The notes under the pieces were generated by a model, which saw only the letters and a program-made list of their open reading frames with translations, ran no database searches and was not told the origin of the DNA. The translations under genes were made by a program, and so were the position numbers. A stretch of DNA of 64,000 nucleotides from Endocalyx cinctus (lineage: Eukaryota > Ascomycota > Sordariomycetes > Amphisphaeriales > Apiosporaceae): the NCBI GenBank assembly GCA_001600455.1, contig BCKC01000002.1:5359682-5423681 (forward strand), given 5' to 3'. Positions 45,922-57,967 of this stretch are shown one piece after another. The stretch's first letter is position 1. Every line of letters begins with the position of its first letter.

Positions 45922-46517
45922 ATGAAGTTCACTGTACTTTCAGTCGCCTTTTTGGGTGCCCTTGTCTCACCTGCCATGGCTATGAACAAGTCATCCGCTC
46001 TGCCCGGCTTCCCCAACATGCAGACCCCACCGTCTCCTGACACCCGTGTACTTTTTAACGTCGACTCAGACGGTGTATACCGAGCCTATCTCTCCAACGG
46101 GACTGTCTATGACGCCTCCCGTCTCAATCACGAGCAAATCCAAACTTACATAGCCGCTGTTGAAGAGGCCACGGCAGATGGTATTAAGGTTGACGTAGCT
46201 GCGCAGAAGGCTTTGCTTTCCAATGTCGACAGCAGCAAGGTCAAAGATAACAACCTTCTGAACCCTCCTGAGGATGGTAAGTTGAACTAACACCACTTCA
46301 CCTTCTTCGATACTAATTTTACGAAATTACCTATATTACAGTCGTACCCACGGAAAAATTAACAGAGCTAAAAGAAATGGAACAACGATCTCTTGTGACC
46401 TTATCAAAGCGACAGGCTGGTATTTCGTGTCCTGCCACCGGTCAGTACTGCCTTGACGGTAGTCCTTGCCCTACTTACTGCATCTGCAACTCCGTCATTT
46501 GTGTCAGTTACCCCTGA
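45922..46517 (+). CDS. Secreted precursor with Kex2 site and six-Cys C-terminal peptide
   Basis: Two exons, 45922-46276 and 46342-46517, in phase 1, total 531 nt or 176 residues. The signal peptide (MKFTVLSVAFLGALVSPAMA) is followed by a 120-residue acidic, Cys-free pro-region. Within exon 2 a Lys-Arg pair (LVTLSKRQAG) is the Kex2 type of cleavage site. The 34 residues after it hold all six Cys, spaced C-x6-C-x5-C-x3-C-x-C-x4-C, and three Tyr. The design is that of a secreted Cys-rich peptide released from a propeptide. A peptide-natural-product precursor is the alternative, given the UstYa-like neighbour, though the usual repeated core cassettes are absent. No family recognised. Confidence 0.8.
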
Positions 46518-48106
46518 ACCCACTCAGATTGATATATCCAACTTGGAAGTTTTGAGAGTTAGGAATGAAATGGAGAATTTGCACACCAATCTTTTGTACA
46601 CTCGTTTATTTCATATTGATTGTCGGTTAAGGTGTCAGTGGTTCTAGTTTGTCCAGGGCTGTGTTGAGCTGGTTGTTCTTAAGCATATGCTAGCTATACA
46701 GATAGAGTATACATCACGCTCGTTAACTATTCTCAGACATTTATTCATTGATAGCGATGTAAGTTTCACGGAGTAAATAATAACCCTTAAAATGGCCGGA
46801 AAATAAAAATTAAGTAATTAATTAGTAGGAATCAAAAACACTCTTCGTAATCTTAACGAGAAGTTTTGTGTTTTACTAAACTTTATCAAATTAGAGACTT
46901 CATACTAGCTAATTTTACATATAGATGTTATTTTTTTTTTTTTAATCATGACGTCCGCTGTCGGGTCACCTCGCGATATTCGGCCTCCAATCTCTGTATA
47001 GCTCGTTTCAGCTGAGTCATAATTATCTAGATATAGGACAGGTCTTGTCAAGTAGCTTACAATCCTATACAATGGGATCTGAGCTGCCTTACCTGCTTAC
47101 CTGTTTATGCAAGGATCATCGTATATTCCCAAATTTAGGATTTTTATTTCTGATTTCAGTCATGTGACAATTACCGGAACTGTGTAAGAAGTTTCCTTGA
47201 GCCACTCATGGTAAGGTCTACATGTCAGCCTCAGTCCTAGAAGATCATCCACGCATGATTGGTCCAGTAAGTAGTTGAATCCCGTCTTGGCAACTATTGC
47301 TGAGACCTTCAGTATTCTAAAACCCTGAGTCAGACAGATAAACAGGACAGCTGCATCATATACTTACAAATAGAATCCTCAAAGGCATTCCGGCGATCCT
47401 TCGAGGACGGAATCAATGCAAAAAAGCGGAAGAATATCGTCATTCACTCTCCTCAAAATAAATCCTAATGCCGCTCTGCATATCACACTAGGTCATATAG
47501 GACTCCAGACCTGGTGATCGCCTTAAACCTCTTATTCAACCGATCGACTTTTCTCGCGATGATCTTTATTATCACCATTATTAAGCTGTCTTTCGCATAG
47601 ACGAACATCTCTGACGTATTTATTGCTAAAAATGTTCTATTTAATTATCACACCCTTCGAGGAATGTTCTTCATCTGAAGATCGCACCTGATATGTTGTG
47701 ATCGCTATGGCTATCATTTTCTATTTTAGAATACCTAATATTTGCCTCCGTAATCAACACCGGAACCGATGCATGTACACTAGATCAATGACGAACTGTA
47801 ATTCACTAGACGAGTGAGATACCCATAGCCGCCGTAAGTCGATGATGTAAACTCCAAGACAACATAGAGAGCACAGAGAACTCGAAGTAATTTTATGGAC
47901 GTTTCTATCGATCATATAGAATAACGGGTAACGAGAAAAGTATAAAGGCATCGATTCTCTCCTCTCTGTCTGCTTTTGATTCATCATCAACACAAACAAA
48001 CAATTCACACATTCCAACACATTCCAACACATCATCACAATCAACAATTGATACTATTACCTTACACTTGAACAATACTTATTTTTCCAACACCCCAATC
48101 TTCAAA
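46518..48106. other. Intergenic
   Basis: No gene supported. The pyrimidine-rich CACATTCCAACACATTCC direct repeats just before 48040 are a likely 5' leader of the next gene. Confidence 0.5.
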
Positions 48107-48560
48107 ATGCTTTCCAAGACCATCTTCATCTCTGCCATCGCTTTGGCCCTCGGCAACCAGGCCATGGCAGTCACCATCAACAAGGAACGCGGAATGGAAT
48201 CCCGAGCTGCTTTGATTGCCACTGATCCCCGTAAGTTAGAACATTCCGCAGAGACATCACAAAAAAGCGATACCCCATATTATACCGATATCTAACGAAG
48301 GATATAAAATACGTAGTTTCGGCTTGCAACTGCCCCAACAACTGCGACTACACCGAAGGCACTGGATGCCGATACTATTCGGGTCCCTCAGACAGCTCCG
48401 ATGTTATCAGCGGCCGTGAGTTCCCACCTCACCTCCCTATTCTTTTCTTTTTTAGCATATTCTGCTTGTCTCCTTGTCATTATTTGATATAACCATTCTA
48501 ACAAGAGTAAATACAACAGACTGTGCTTACCGCGGTTCCGATCTCATCTGCGTTGCCTAA
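48107..48560 (+). CDS. Small secreted six-Cys protein (effector-type)
   Basis: Three exons, 48107-48230, 48317-48415 and 48520-48560, all phase 1, total 264 nt or 87 residues. The signal peptide is MLSKTIFISAIALALGNQAMA. The mature part has six Cys, with CNCPNNC, then TGC, GHC and LIC. The CNCPNNCDYTEGTGCRYYSG block resembles a family of short secreted proteins known from plant-associated ascomycetes, as far as I can recall. Reading through the first intron would instead give a short unpaired-Cys product, so the spliced form is preferred. Function unknown. Confidence 0.78.
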
Positions 48561-48972
48561 GTGAGAATGCATTCCGAAGCTAGAGGCTGCAAATCCATGT
48601 GTCTGGAGGTGTGACAGTGGCCCCCAAGGCCAAGAGAGTTGACTTTTTGTATTATTACATTCGTTTTTAAGCCGAGGCCTCGGTATCTGTTTGTTTAGTC
48701 GCGTTTACTCAAAAAAATAGATGATCATCATTTATATTTGTTTATGCTCTTCCCCTAACTCTGTGACGCCTGTTCTTCTGGTGACAACCATATGTATAAG
48801 AGGTTCGAGTTAATATATCCGCCTTGAGACCTTGGAAAGACTTGACCAAAGGGATTGAATCAACAAGGAAATTAGGAGTAACTTAATAGCCAATATACTG
48901 AGTTGCGCAGACTTTGGTGCAGTATTTTGAATGGTTTAGAACTATTGTGCCGGATGGTGGTGATTAGGTTAT

Positions 48973-49185
48973 TGTCGGGGTCTTAGTTATCACGGTGTCA
49001 GGGATATCAGGCGGTGCATTTAGTTAGAAGCGTGGCTACGGCTACCCTCTGGGTATCCCACGTAGGATAGGTCTATATAAGGAGACACTTCCGCCTCTCA
49101 AGAGAGATAGGAAGGTCGAGAATCAATGAAACAGTTATTTGACTCTTAAAGTACACCCCATGTCCCACTACTAAGCTCCGTCTAC
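48973..49185 (+). repeat. Solo-LTR-like repeat, copy B
   Basis: Begins TGTCGG and is related to 6550-6740 throughout: GGCTACCCTC, TATATAAGGAGACA, GGTCGAGAATCA, ATTTGACTCTTAAA, CTAAGCTCCGTC. The putative TATA box and boundaries fit an LTR; no retroelement body is adjacent. Confidence 0.6.
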
Positions 49186-49963
49186 GTAACTGTACTGTCC
49201 TATGCAAGATACTTGCTTGGGCCAAATTTAGGTCTGTTTATCCGGTTAGAAATAAATAAAATAATAAGTCCCAGTTTGAAAAACTCCTATTGACTCTACA
49301 CTATCCCGCCCTAACCATTAACACTAGAAGTTTGATCTTTCCCTTTTTGTGAATATATAAATTTTAGCTGGGTTTGAGATTCATACTTTTCTATAGGCTG
49401 CAAGCTCACCTCTTATACTCAACTTCCAACGTCGACAAATATTTTCTCACCTGGCCTCCTTTCTCGCATCTTGCGCCCACAACATCTGTAGGATACTAGG
49501 CGAGTATTATGAGTGGCGGTTGTACCGATAATGGCAGTTGGGAAGCTGCTTTAATACTCGGATTATGGCTGATATCCCGGGGGGCACGTAAGACTCGGGC
49601 CTCTTTACAGATCACGCGGGTACTTCTGTTCTGGCTATCCAAATTATCCTATCGCTCCATGACTCCGGATTTGGAGCTTTTTTTTACTGCACAATCACTC
49701 GTATTAATGGTCTCATGCGATGATCGACATGCATATCAACTAAATCCAGGTGTCGATTTTCTCGTATTCAACAAAGTGCTGCATGAAGATAACACCCGGT
49801 ACTCGGAGCTATCAAGGTCTGAAAAAACAACTACTATAAAAGACTCGACTGCTCTCATTTGCTTCCGTTCCAATTTGACAGGCTCATCATTATTAGGAAC
49901 GCAATATTCAATTCAATCGTCAACTTTTGAATCCATATCCTTAATTTCATTTCACCCGTTAAG
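49186..49963. other. Intergenic with repeat remnant
   Basis: 49360-49415 carries the GGCTGCAAGCTCACCTC word seen at 42760. An ORF at 49509-50090 overlaps the next gene's signal peptide in another frame and is not called. Confidence 0.5.
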
Positions 49964-50578
49964 ATGCTCGGTAAACTCCTCGCTTTCGCAGCGGTATGCG
50001 GCCTATGCATCGCGCAAAGTGATTATCCTAACCAAACCGCTCCCTTCAACCTCGTCATCTCCAGCGCGAACAGCACGTTGGACGGTATGAAAGTGGCGGG
50101 ATGCCACGCTGGCGCCGCCGTCGAAGCGCTGTGCTTGGATGAACCGGACGTCGACTCGCCGGAATTCCAGAATTTCTATTTCAACACGTCGGCGACTCCG
50201 TCCCCGAACCCGGAAGGCCCCCCCGTCGGCCTTCTGACCCGTTACGAGCCGGGCCTGCCGGAATACAGCGAGAGTATGGCGTTCATCTACAATGAAGCCT
50301 CCAACCTCGCGTTCCCCTTGATCTGGCCCGCGTCGGAGAGCCGCACTTTCGTCACGTTCACGAATTCGGACTTCTTGGCTGTCCCGGCCTCCGTCAACGA
50401 TCTCGTCACCCCGCCCACCGCCTATGCCATCGGCACCGCTTTCGAAGATCGCTGGGCTGTCTGCAGGACGTACCACCAGGGATATGGATACACGGCCTTG
50501 CAGTGGGTCTTGGGCAATCAGGAGCCCCAGAATCCGAGCTGTCAGAAAGTGTTGGTAAAGAGAGTGTTTTTGGAGTAA
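49964..50578 (+). CDS. Secreted protein, 204 residues, single exon
   Basis: ATG 49964 begins a signal peptide (MLGKLLAFAAVCGLCIA). The mature protein starts QSDYPNQTAPFNLVISSANSTLDG, with N-glycosylation sites and a GC-rich codon pattern that differs sharply from the AT-rich flanks. The conserved-looking end is RWAVCRTYHQGYGYTALQWVLGNQEPQNPSC, with Trp, Tyr and two Cys that could pair. The pattern (FNLVISS...L.G......H.GA...LC) is that of a common, uncharacterised family of secreted ascomycete proteins. No enzyme motif is visible. Confidence 0.82.
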   Translation: MLGKLLAFAAVCGLCIAQSDYPNQTAPFNLVISSANSTLDGMKVAGCHAGAAVEALCLDEPDVDSPEFQNFYFNTSATPSPNPEGPPVGLLTRYEPGLPEYSESMAFIYNEASNLAFPLIWPASESRTFVTFTNSDFLAVPASVNDLVTPPTAYAIGTAFEDRWAVCRTYHQGYGYTALQWVLGNQEPQNPSCQKVLVKRVFLE

Positions 50579-52547
50579 GATATTGGTCTTATTCCTTTGG
50601 TTCTTTTGAGTGGTTTCAGGGTGTAGTAATATCAAGGTTTATATAAACAAATAGGATATAGCTTTTCCTACATATTTAGCACTCGCTAATAACCAAAGGG
50701 GTAGCTACCAAGGTTCGTGCAAATAAATTTTGAGAGTATTTCCAATTCCTCTTCACTCGTGTTTAACCCGCCTGGTAAATAACCGATGCAGTGAAAATGT
50801 CGTACTATTATAACCGATTGCTCCCAGATTTCTAGAAAAAGTAATGATAAGCCTGTCTTATGAACATTTCTTACACAGGGTCCATTAGCGACTATTAATT
50901 ATTCTCGAAGCAGGCCATAATTAGCAGGTCGTCGTCTACCAAACAATACATGTATATTAGCCACGCTTAGGGCGATTAAACACCGGGATCATGAAATATG
51001 ATGACTGGTTAAATATAGTAAGAATATCAAAATGAGAAGTTAAAGCTTCAGATACTCTATGTCACGCTTTCGTTTTTTTTTTCCCTCCCCTAAAAAGAAT
51101 AACACATTTGGTCAGGCGCGAATAAACCTGGCATTGATACATTACATTTTCGTGAAAATGAGAGATAATCCACCCTAGACTCGTGAATTTAGGGCACAAG
51201 GCTTGTACATCGTGATTGGGCACCAGTGGCGGACGCGATGCATAAATATGAAAGTGGTGCAGAACATAGGTGACAAATATCTCAAATTAATATCATCTAC
51301 GAAAGTAAACAACTGGAAATATATAATCTTATTTATGTCTCAGTTCGAGCCTTCACGTTTTTGCTGCTAATCTGAAAGTTGTATAAGCTCTCTAATATTT
51401 TTTTTTGGTGCTATTCACGCCTTTAACGGAAAATCTAATACAAATCGAGAAGTTTTGATTAATATGTTAGATGTCCATCAGAGGATGAGTTCTAATATAT
51501 GTATGATATGATATATAGTATATTATTTTAACATAACTAGGTGGGTTTTCCATTACCGTCATCCAATCGCTTAACCTGCCGTAGGTTTTATATAAATATA
51601 GTACACATATACATTGTATAAACTACTATATATGTCATGTGCTGAACGTATGAAAGCACGCATATGTAGCTAACAAGAGCCATCTACCATTTATTCACAT
51701 TGAGGATTCTATTCTAACGAGTATATTGTTATACTCTAGAGTATCATTCTCGGTTCCTCGGTTGAGCAATCCCTGATGTATTTATTGATTTTTTTTGCAG
51801 GGGTTGGCGAAAAAAAAGGAGCAGGGAAGTTTGAGGGGCGCAGCTCGTCAGATCTCTGGGCCGCCAGGGGTAAGCTGGTAAGGTTCAGGGGAGAAGACGA
51901 TGGATCCAGTGGCTTGTCTGCTTGTCTATCTATCGTTCCACAGCATCGGGCCTTCATCCCATATGGATAAAGTGAGCAATGCGTCGGAAAAAAATGATTG
52001 TCCTTTTGAGAAAGATAGAGCCTCTCCTGTCTTGTTTATCGCATCATCACACAGACCCTCTTTCATCAGCCCCTCCCATATCTCATACATGGATTAATTA
52101 CGTTGTTGGTAGATTGGGCATGGAGTAACATTCGACGACCTCTCTTTTTCTTTCCTTTTTATTTATTTACTTTTTTATTATTGAGGCTTCAACTACACAT
52201 GCAACATCTTGAATTTATCCGTAGATGATTGATCGATCGATAGATAGATAGTGGTGCGATTGAACCCTTACATGTTTTAGTCTTTTCTTTCTTTTCTTTC
52301 TCTTTCACTGGCTTTTTTTGAATCATAGTCTATCTCGCTTCGGACGCCCACGACACGTGGAACGCATCTATATGTTACGTGTCTAGGAGGAGTTCCAACT
52401 CTTCAATTTTGTTTTTATTCCCTTCCTTCCATCCATCCTTCAATTCCTCCTCGAACGGGAAGAATAAAAAAGATATCCAATTTTAAACTTTACGATTTCA
52501 TTTCCACGAAAGAAAAAAAAAAAAAAAAAAGATAAAATTAAAACACG
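50579..52547. other. Intergenic
   Basis: About 2 kb with no gene supported. It includes a GATC/GATA-rich simple stretch (52225-52250) and pyrimidine-rich leader sequence just upstream of 52548. Confidence 0.55.
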
Positions 52548-53330
52548 ATGCGTTCCCATCCGTATACTCCACCCCAGCCCCTCTTCAGCGACTTATCGAC
52601 CTACCTACCACAGCTCCCGAACCGAGCACACACACGCGGCCCGCGAGGCCGAGGCGAGATCCCCCTCGACGACCTGGACCCGGACACGAGCCGGCTGCTG
52701 CCGACGCGGCGGAGACGCAGACGCGTCGCGCACCGGGTCCGCATACAGGGGAGGCTAGCGCGCGTGCGCAGCGTCTCGGTCGTGAACCTACCTTCCCCAT
52801 CTGCCGCGAGCAGCAGGCGTCGCTGCTCACCGGCCCGCGGGGTCGCCGTTGGTCGGCCGCGGAGCGTCAACGGTAATGCCGCCGGTAGTGATCAAGAATC
52901 GGGCTGCGACGATGATGAAGATGAAAATGATGACGACGACGAGATGGAGGTGGCCGTGGCCGATATGCAGTTGAGGGGATACGGGATTGGTGGGGCCGGA
53001 AATATACGTAGGTTTTCTTTTGCCCTCGCCTCTTCAAAGTCTGGAATACATAACTTGAGAAAGAGTGAGAGAAGAAAAACAAAAGTTAACATGTGGGAAA
53101 CTACAGGTCGACCGACGGATATAATGGGCTCAACACCCTCTACGTCACGGACATCTCTCGCTCTATCGTCGTTATCATCGCTATTCTCACCCACATTTTC
53201 CGGTACTATCAACAACAGCGGTAATAACTCTTCCCTACCCACTTCGCCCGTGAGTCCGAATACAACAATCTCGAGTAGGAAATGGAGCATGGGTCATCTG
53301 TTGGCCAAGATTGGCGAGAAGAAAGGTTAA
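52548..53330 (+). CDS. Hypothetical disordered protein with basic and acidic tracts
   Basis: A single open frame of 260 residues starts at an ATG after an A18 tract and a long pyrimidine-rich leader. It contains an Arg cluster (TRRRRRRVAHRVR), an acidic tract (DDDEDENDDDDEMEV) and a Ser/Thr-rich C-terminal third ending in KWSMGHLLAKIGEKKG. It has no signal peptide, membrane helix or known domain. The basic cluster could be a nuclear-localisation signal. The GC-rich first half supports coding; the region near 53010-53110 is less convincing and could hide an intron. Confidence 0.6.
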   Translation: MRSHPYTPPQPLFSDLSTYLPQLPNRAHTRGPRGRGEIPLDDLDPDTSRLLPTRRRRRRVAHRVRIQGRLARVRSVSVVNLPSPSAASSRRRCSPARGVAVGRPRSVNGNAAGSDQESGCDDDEDENDDDDEMEVAVADMQLRGYGIGGAGNIRRFSFALASSKSGIHNLRKSERRKTKVNMWETTGRPTDIMGSTPSTSRTSLALSSLSSLFSPTFSGTINNSGNNSSLPTSPVSPNTTISSRKWSMGHLLAKIGEKKG

Positions 53331-56300
53331 TTCTTTCTATTCTTCCCTTGCACCTCTGTGCCTTTTATATATATATCTCTCTCTTTTTTCACATGAGATG
53401 GAGTTTCTGGTTTGAGTTTTTCTACGATAGATTTTTCTGACTACAAGATTACGGTTTTATGAAAGTAAAGAATAAGATGAGAAAAGGGAGATCATGATAA
53501 AGTCGAACTAAAATATGGTGGCTTAAGTTTGGGCTTGTATTTCTATGCAGAGAACGGGTTTCGGAGTTTTTGGGTAGGAGAAATCTTAAAATGATGCATT
53601 TCACCTGTACTTTTAGACCGGATCAAAATACATAAGAAGATATTTATGTATCTGTGCCTTTACTCGTTCCCGAGAATGGAATAGGCTGCATTAGTTAGCT
53701 TTCTCCCAACACGTCTTGACATAGATACTCGCTGACATCTAGTAGAGGTAATCTAGGCCGTAGCAAGACAAGACCAAGTATCTACTTAAGCTACTTATTG
53801 GAGTTCCGTGGGTTTCAATGACGACAGCAATATGAAAGGACCTTGCACCTAGTTACATCGGGGAGTATCGTATCACGCTAGAAGTAAATAGTTCATATTG
53901 GAAGCTATTACTACATCAGATCGGTATTTTATTCATTGGCCGCACGCGAAATTCACATTCCTGTTTTGGCAGGTCCCTGAGATATATTTCAAGGAATCAT
54001 GCTCATATTAACAAAGTTGAACCCGGTTTTCAGGAATATACCCGAACACTGCGAGCCATAGGGTCGTCTTCAGGATATTAATAGATCGTAGCTTCAAAAG
54101 TCGGTATCCGTACATCTGCGGATATCGACTCGGTGGATAAATTTCAAACCAACGTATCGCTGTCTCTGTTACTTTAATCTCCGGCAAGAAGCTGTTTAGA
54201 TGATAAAATAACAATGATATTATCAGACAAACAAGAAGAAGATAAAAAGACCTACTTCGATAAAACTAAGGTGGATAAATGCCGATTAGCTACTACAATG
54301 CATCTGTCCCGCATCACCGTCAAATACAACTCTAGTCTCCGACCAACCTTAGTTTCCCTACCACGGAAAAATCTTGGCATTTTCTAGCTTCATCTTCGCC
54401 GTGATAGATATCTTTCCCGGCGCCGATACCGTCGTCTCGAAATGCCGTCTTTCAAGTAACTTGGAAAATTTTCATCCAAGTACCCATAACAAGCGAGCTT
54501 ACAGCTATACTTCCACCCTCTGCTTCGGCGAGTGACCAATTCTACCTGACGACTCCGGTGATATAGGCTAAGTTGCGTGAGTTTGATCACAGAAACACGT
54601 GCGCATGTAGGTGAAGGAGACAAAGATTGGAAAACTTGGTCAGGTTTTTTCACTACTTTTTCACTCCCTCCCGAGCTCGTCCCAAGAATGCACTTTAGTA
54701 GAGTAGCCATACTGTGGCTGGGTTAAGTGACGTGTAGTCTTACCAAATAGTTAATCCTCAGAAGCGTATTCTAACCCCAGTAGTTTCTTCTTCTTGCTGA
54801 CAATTTGAGCTACAATAAAAGAACCACTCTCCCGTTCTCGTTTCGTCCAATAGGCTCGTACTTATAGGCGTACAAGCATCGAATGACGATTGATAAATAG
54901 GGTTAGGTTCGATTACTAAAAGGTCCAAATGGTATTCTATTCGTCTTTCTGCTTCTAAGATTGGCGCTGGCTGCATTTGTAACACCCTCGTGCACCGAAC
55001 TAACCTTCACTGCAGTTCTAGCCCAAACCAGGAATACATAGTCGAGTATGTGGCAAGCTGCTTCACTTATATAATTCGTGCCGGAGACAGCCACTCATAC
55101 ACCGCGTACGCCACGTCGATCACCCCTTCTCTTTTTTCTTTCCCGGACACTCGTGGAGGCGTAGATGTCGCCTGTCACAACTCTGACAGATACCGACTAG
55201 GTGGTAATTATACACACTTCGGCGTCGTTCGTGAACGAATCAGAAATAGCGTGTTTGCTGCTTTTACTCACGATCGCTTCGGGCTTACTTTGGCTTAAGT
55301 GCCTACAGGAGTATATACATATGGAAACAAAAGTTTGCGAGAGAAATAAAAAAGCAAAAACTCTTATTATCCGTAAATAAATTTCCGCCATAATGGCTAG
55401 TAAAAATAAGCGAAGCTTTTAAATTTCTCAGGAGTTACACAGCTCTTAATGACTGAGCTCCATCATACTGACTGCGAGCTTGGGAGAGCTTGTTATTCTA
55501 TGTATGTACATGATTCACGATACCCATTTAGAAATAGAGAATAGCCCGCGGCATTAATACATGCGAGAAAAAACCTGATCAGTTATCCCATAAGTTAAAT
55601 ACACCTCTAATTAACCATCATGAGACTGGTCGAACATTGTTCTAAGCAACTACAAAATGCTTTCATATACCGGGAACATAAAATTTCAATCTCCATTTCA
55701 TCGGTCAGATATATACATGAAATTTCTATCAAACTATGTCTTAATTACGTTTGATATTCACTAATTTTGCTAGAAAAAAAAAGCTTCATAATAAATATAT
55801 TCCCCATCGCCATAGGCCTCCTTAGACCCCAAACAAATACCCAGTGCTCCCTCAACCCTGCCCATCTCGTACGCGAATGCCAAATATAACAGAAATTATT
55901 CAATATTCCAGATAGATGGGGTTTCTTCTTGCACGGGCATCCCTGCCTACAAGTGGCCGAAGGGTCCAACTTCACCGAGGGGGTGATCATATTCGCAATT
56001 GTCTTTTGCTTAACCCTGTCTCCGCGTCTGAGGTCTCGTCATACTTTTAGTAAAACCTAATAGGAAGCACTTGTGTTGGTTGATGGTGGCTTTTGTAGCC
56101 AGTTTCACGGGTACGGTTGGCCTATTGCTGGAGGTGACCACGGCGCGTGTGTGAAACGAGTTCTATGGAGATTAGATGGAGCGGAAGGATATTTAGAGTT
56201 TACAGTCGAAATGATAGCAGCAGATAAGTACGGTATAGCAAATCATCACTATCTACAGGACAATCATCTTACTAAGTAAAAAATACTTGAATAGATACCT

Positions 56301-57967
56301 CCATGAATCCTCTTCTGATATTCAGAAATAAGTCACCTACAGTCACCTATTACCACTGTATCTTAATAACCCAACAAATACTTATTCACCTTTAACGCAA
56401 CTGGCTTACTGCTACTATTAAGGCTATTCTAAACCTATCGCCGGATCATTGCCCTGTCGCCATACGACCACGGTATCCTTTTTGTTACATTTAACTAGGG
56501 AGCTACTACCTGCCTTCACAGCTCCGTACCGTAGGTTCGTATCTGATAGAATATTACAACGAAACTTTAGTAACGCTCATTGAGGCCAGACACTTATAGT
56601 TCAGACTAAATCGAGCTTTACACTGCTTACTTAGTCCTCTCCAACCTGGGTACGTATCAAATGCCGATTGATAAAAGGTATTCCTAATAGCGCTAAGTGG
56701 TCTTCCTGGAGTCTCTCTCTCCAAAGGTACGCAAATAAGCCTTACAAACGAGACCCTTTCATTGCCTTTTTAACCTCTCTCAAGCATACAAATATGTCAA
56801 TACGGCTAGGTATAGCCTCACTACTTAGCTGAAGCTATTCCTGGCCTTTACCTGCGTGAGGAAGGACAGCTCAAGCTCAGCTGAGTGATTTTGAATTGTA
56901 AATAGCAAGGAGGGTCATTATATGCAAGATATAAAATTCGTGAAATTTCGCTGCTTTTTTAGTCCTCCCCAGAGGTCTAGCCTAACAAAAACACCAACAG
57001 AAGCTCTAAGCCAAGCCTCCTTCTGGCACCCGAACCCCCACCCCCTTTCCCATTTCCAACCAGCTGATTATCTCCAATTCCCGAGACTTTCATTACTGCG
57101 TTGTTGGAGAGAGAGAGAGAGAGAAGACAGTACAATATCATAACCCATAGTATATGAAAACATAAATATAGTTTCCTGTCCGTGCTTTCCGACGAAGGAA
57201 ATTATTGTTCATTCATTATACCCCTACACTAATTGCGGAACATAATTATATATAAGTCTGTCTCTGGGATACACATATATATATAAGTCGTTTCGCCTGG
57301 CGGGATTGATTATTAAGCATATCCAAGTCTTTTATGTCTATTTTAGAACGACTTGATGCCACTCGGCCTTATATATTTGGAGAGAAGACTACTTACTGGG
57401 TATGAAGTCAGATAGATGGACAGAAGTAAGTATTGTATTAACGTAGCTTGCCAGAATGAGCTGGGCTCTGCTTTCGGTGTGTATGATCATGAAGTACCGC
57501 CAGTCACATCGTAACTTAAAGGGTAGCGTCCACTCTAAGGGTGCACATGGACGTAACTATAATCATCCGCGTCCGGTAGAGCAAAGGGAAGAACCTGTAT
57601 AAAAAAGTCTAAAACCAAATCTCATATCTGATCTGATCTTGCTAGATCTTAACATGATGTAGTTTAGCTCTACCCCAAAATTTGAGATGAACATATGGTA
57701 AAAAAGTCAAGATAAAAAAAAAGGAGCTCCTCTCTTCACACAGGCTAGAGAGATTCAATACGTCATAAAAATTAAGAAATGTTTTCCCTGCGTTTATAGT
57801 GGACACAGACAAACACGCATATATATGCTTATGCTTATGCTGATGCTTATATTCTATCATCATATTTGTTTATTTTTTTCATATGAATCAAGAAACGATT
57901 TGTCTAAAAATAAACAAAAGACCAATTCGCCAATAAAGCCCTCTCCCCAAGTCAATGAATGCATCGA
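53331..57967. other. Long gene-poor region
   Basis: About 4.6 kb. Several short ORFs (54390-55391, 56073-56279) have no family features, do not join into a spliced model and are not called. A GA microsatellite lies at 57109-57123. No transposon ends were found. Confidence 0.5.

Noticed and set aside
49509..50090. 193-residue plus ORF overlapping the secreted protein at 49964
   Set aside because: Overlaps a well-supported signal peptide and GC-rich gene in another frame; upstream part lacks any family features.
54390..55391. Cluster of short ORFs on both strands in the gene-poor region
   Set aside because: No domains, no consistent splice model, no transposon termini; too weak to call.
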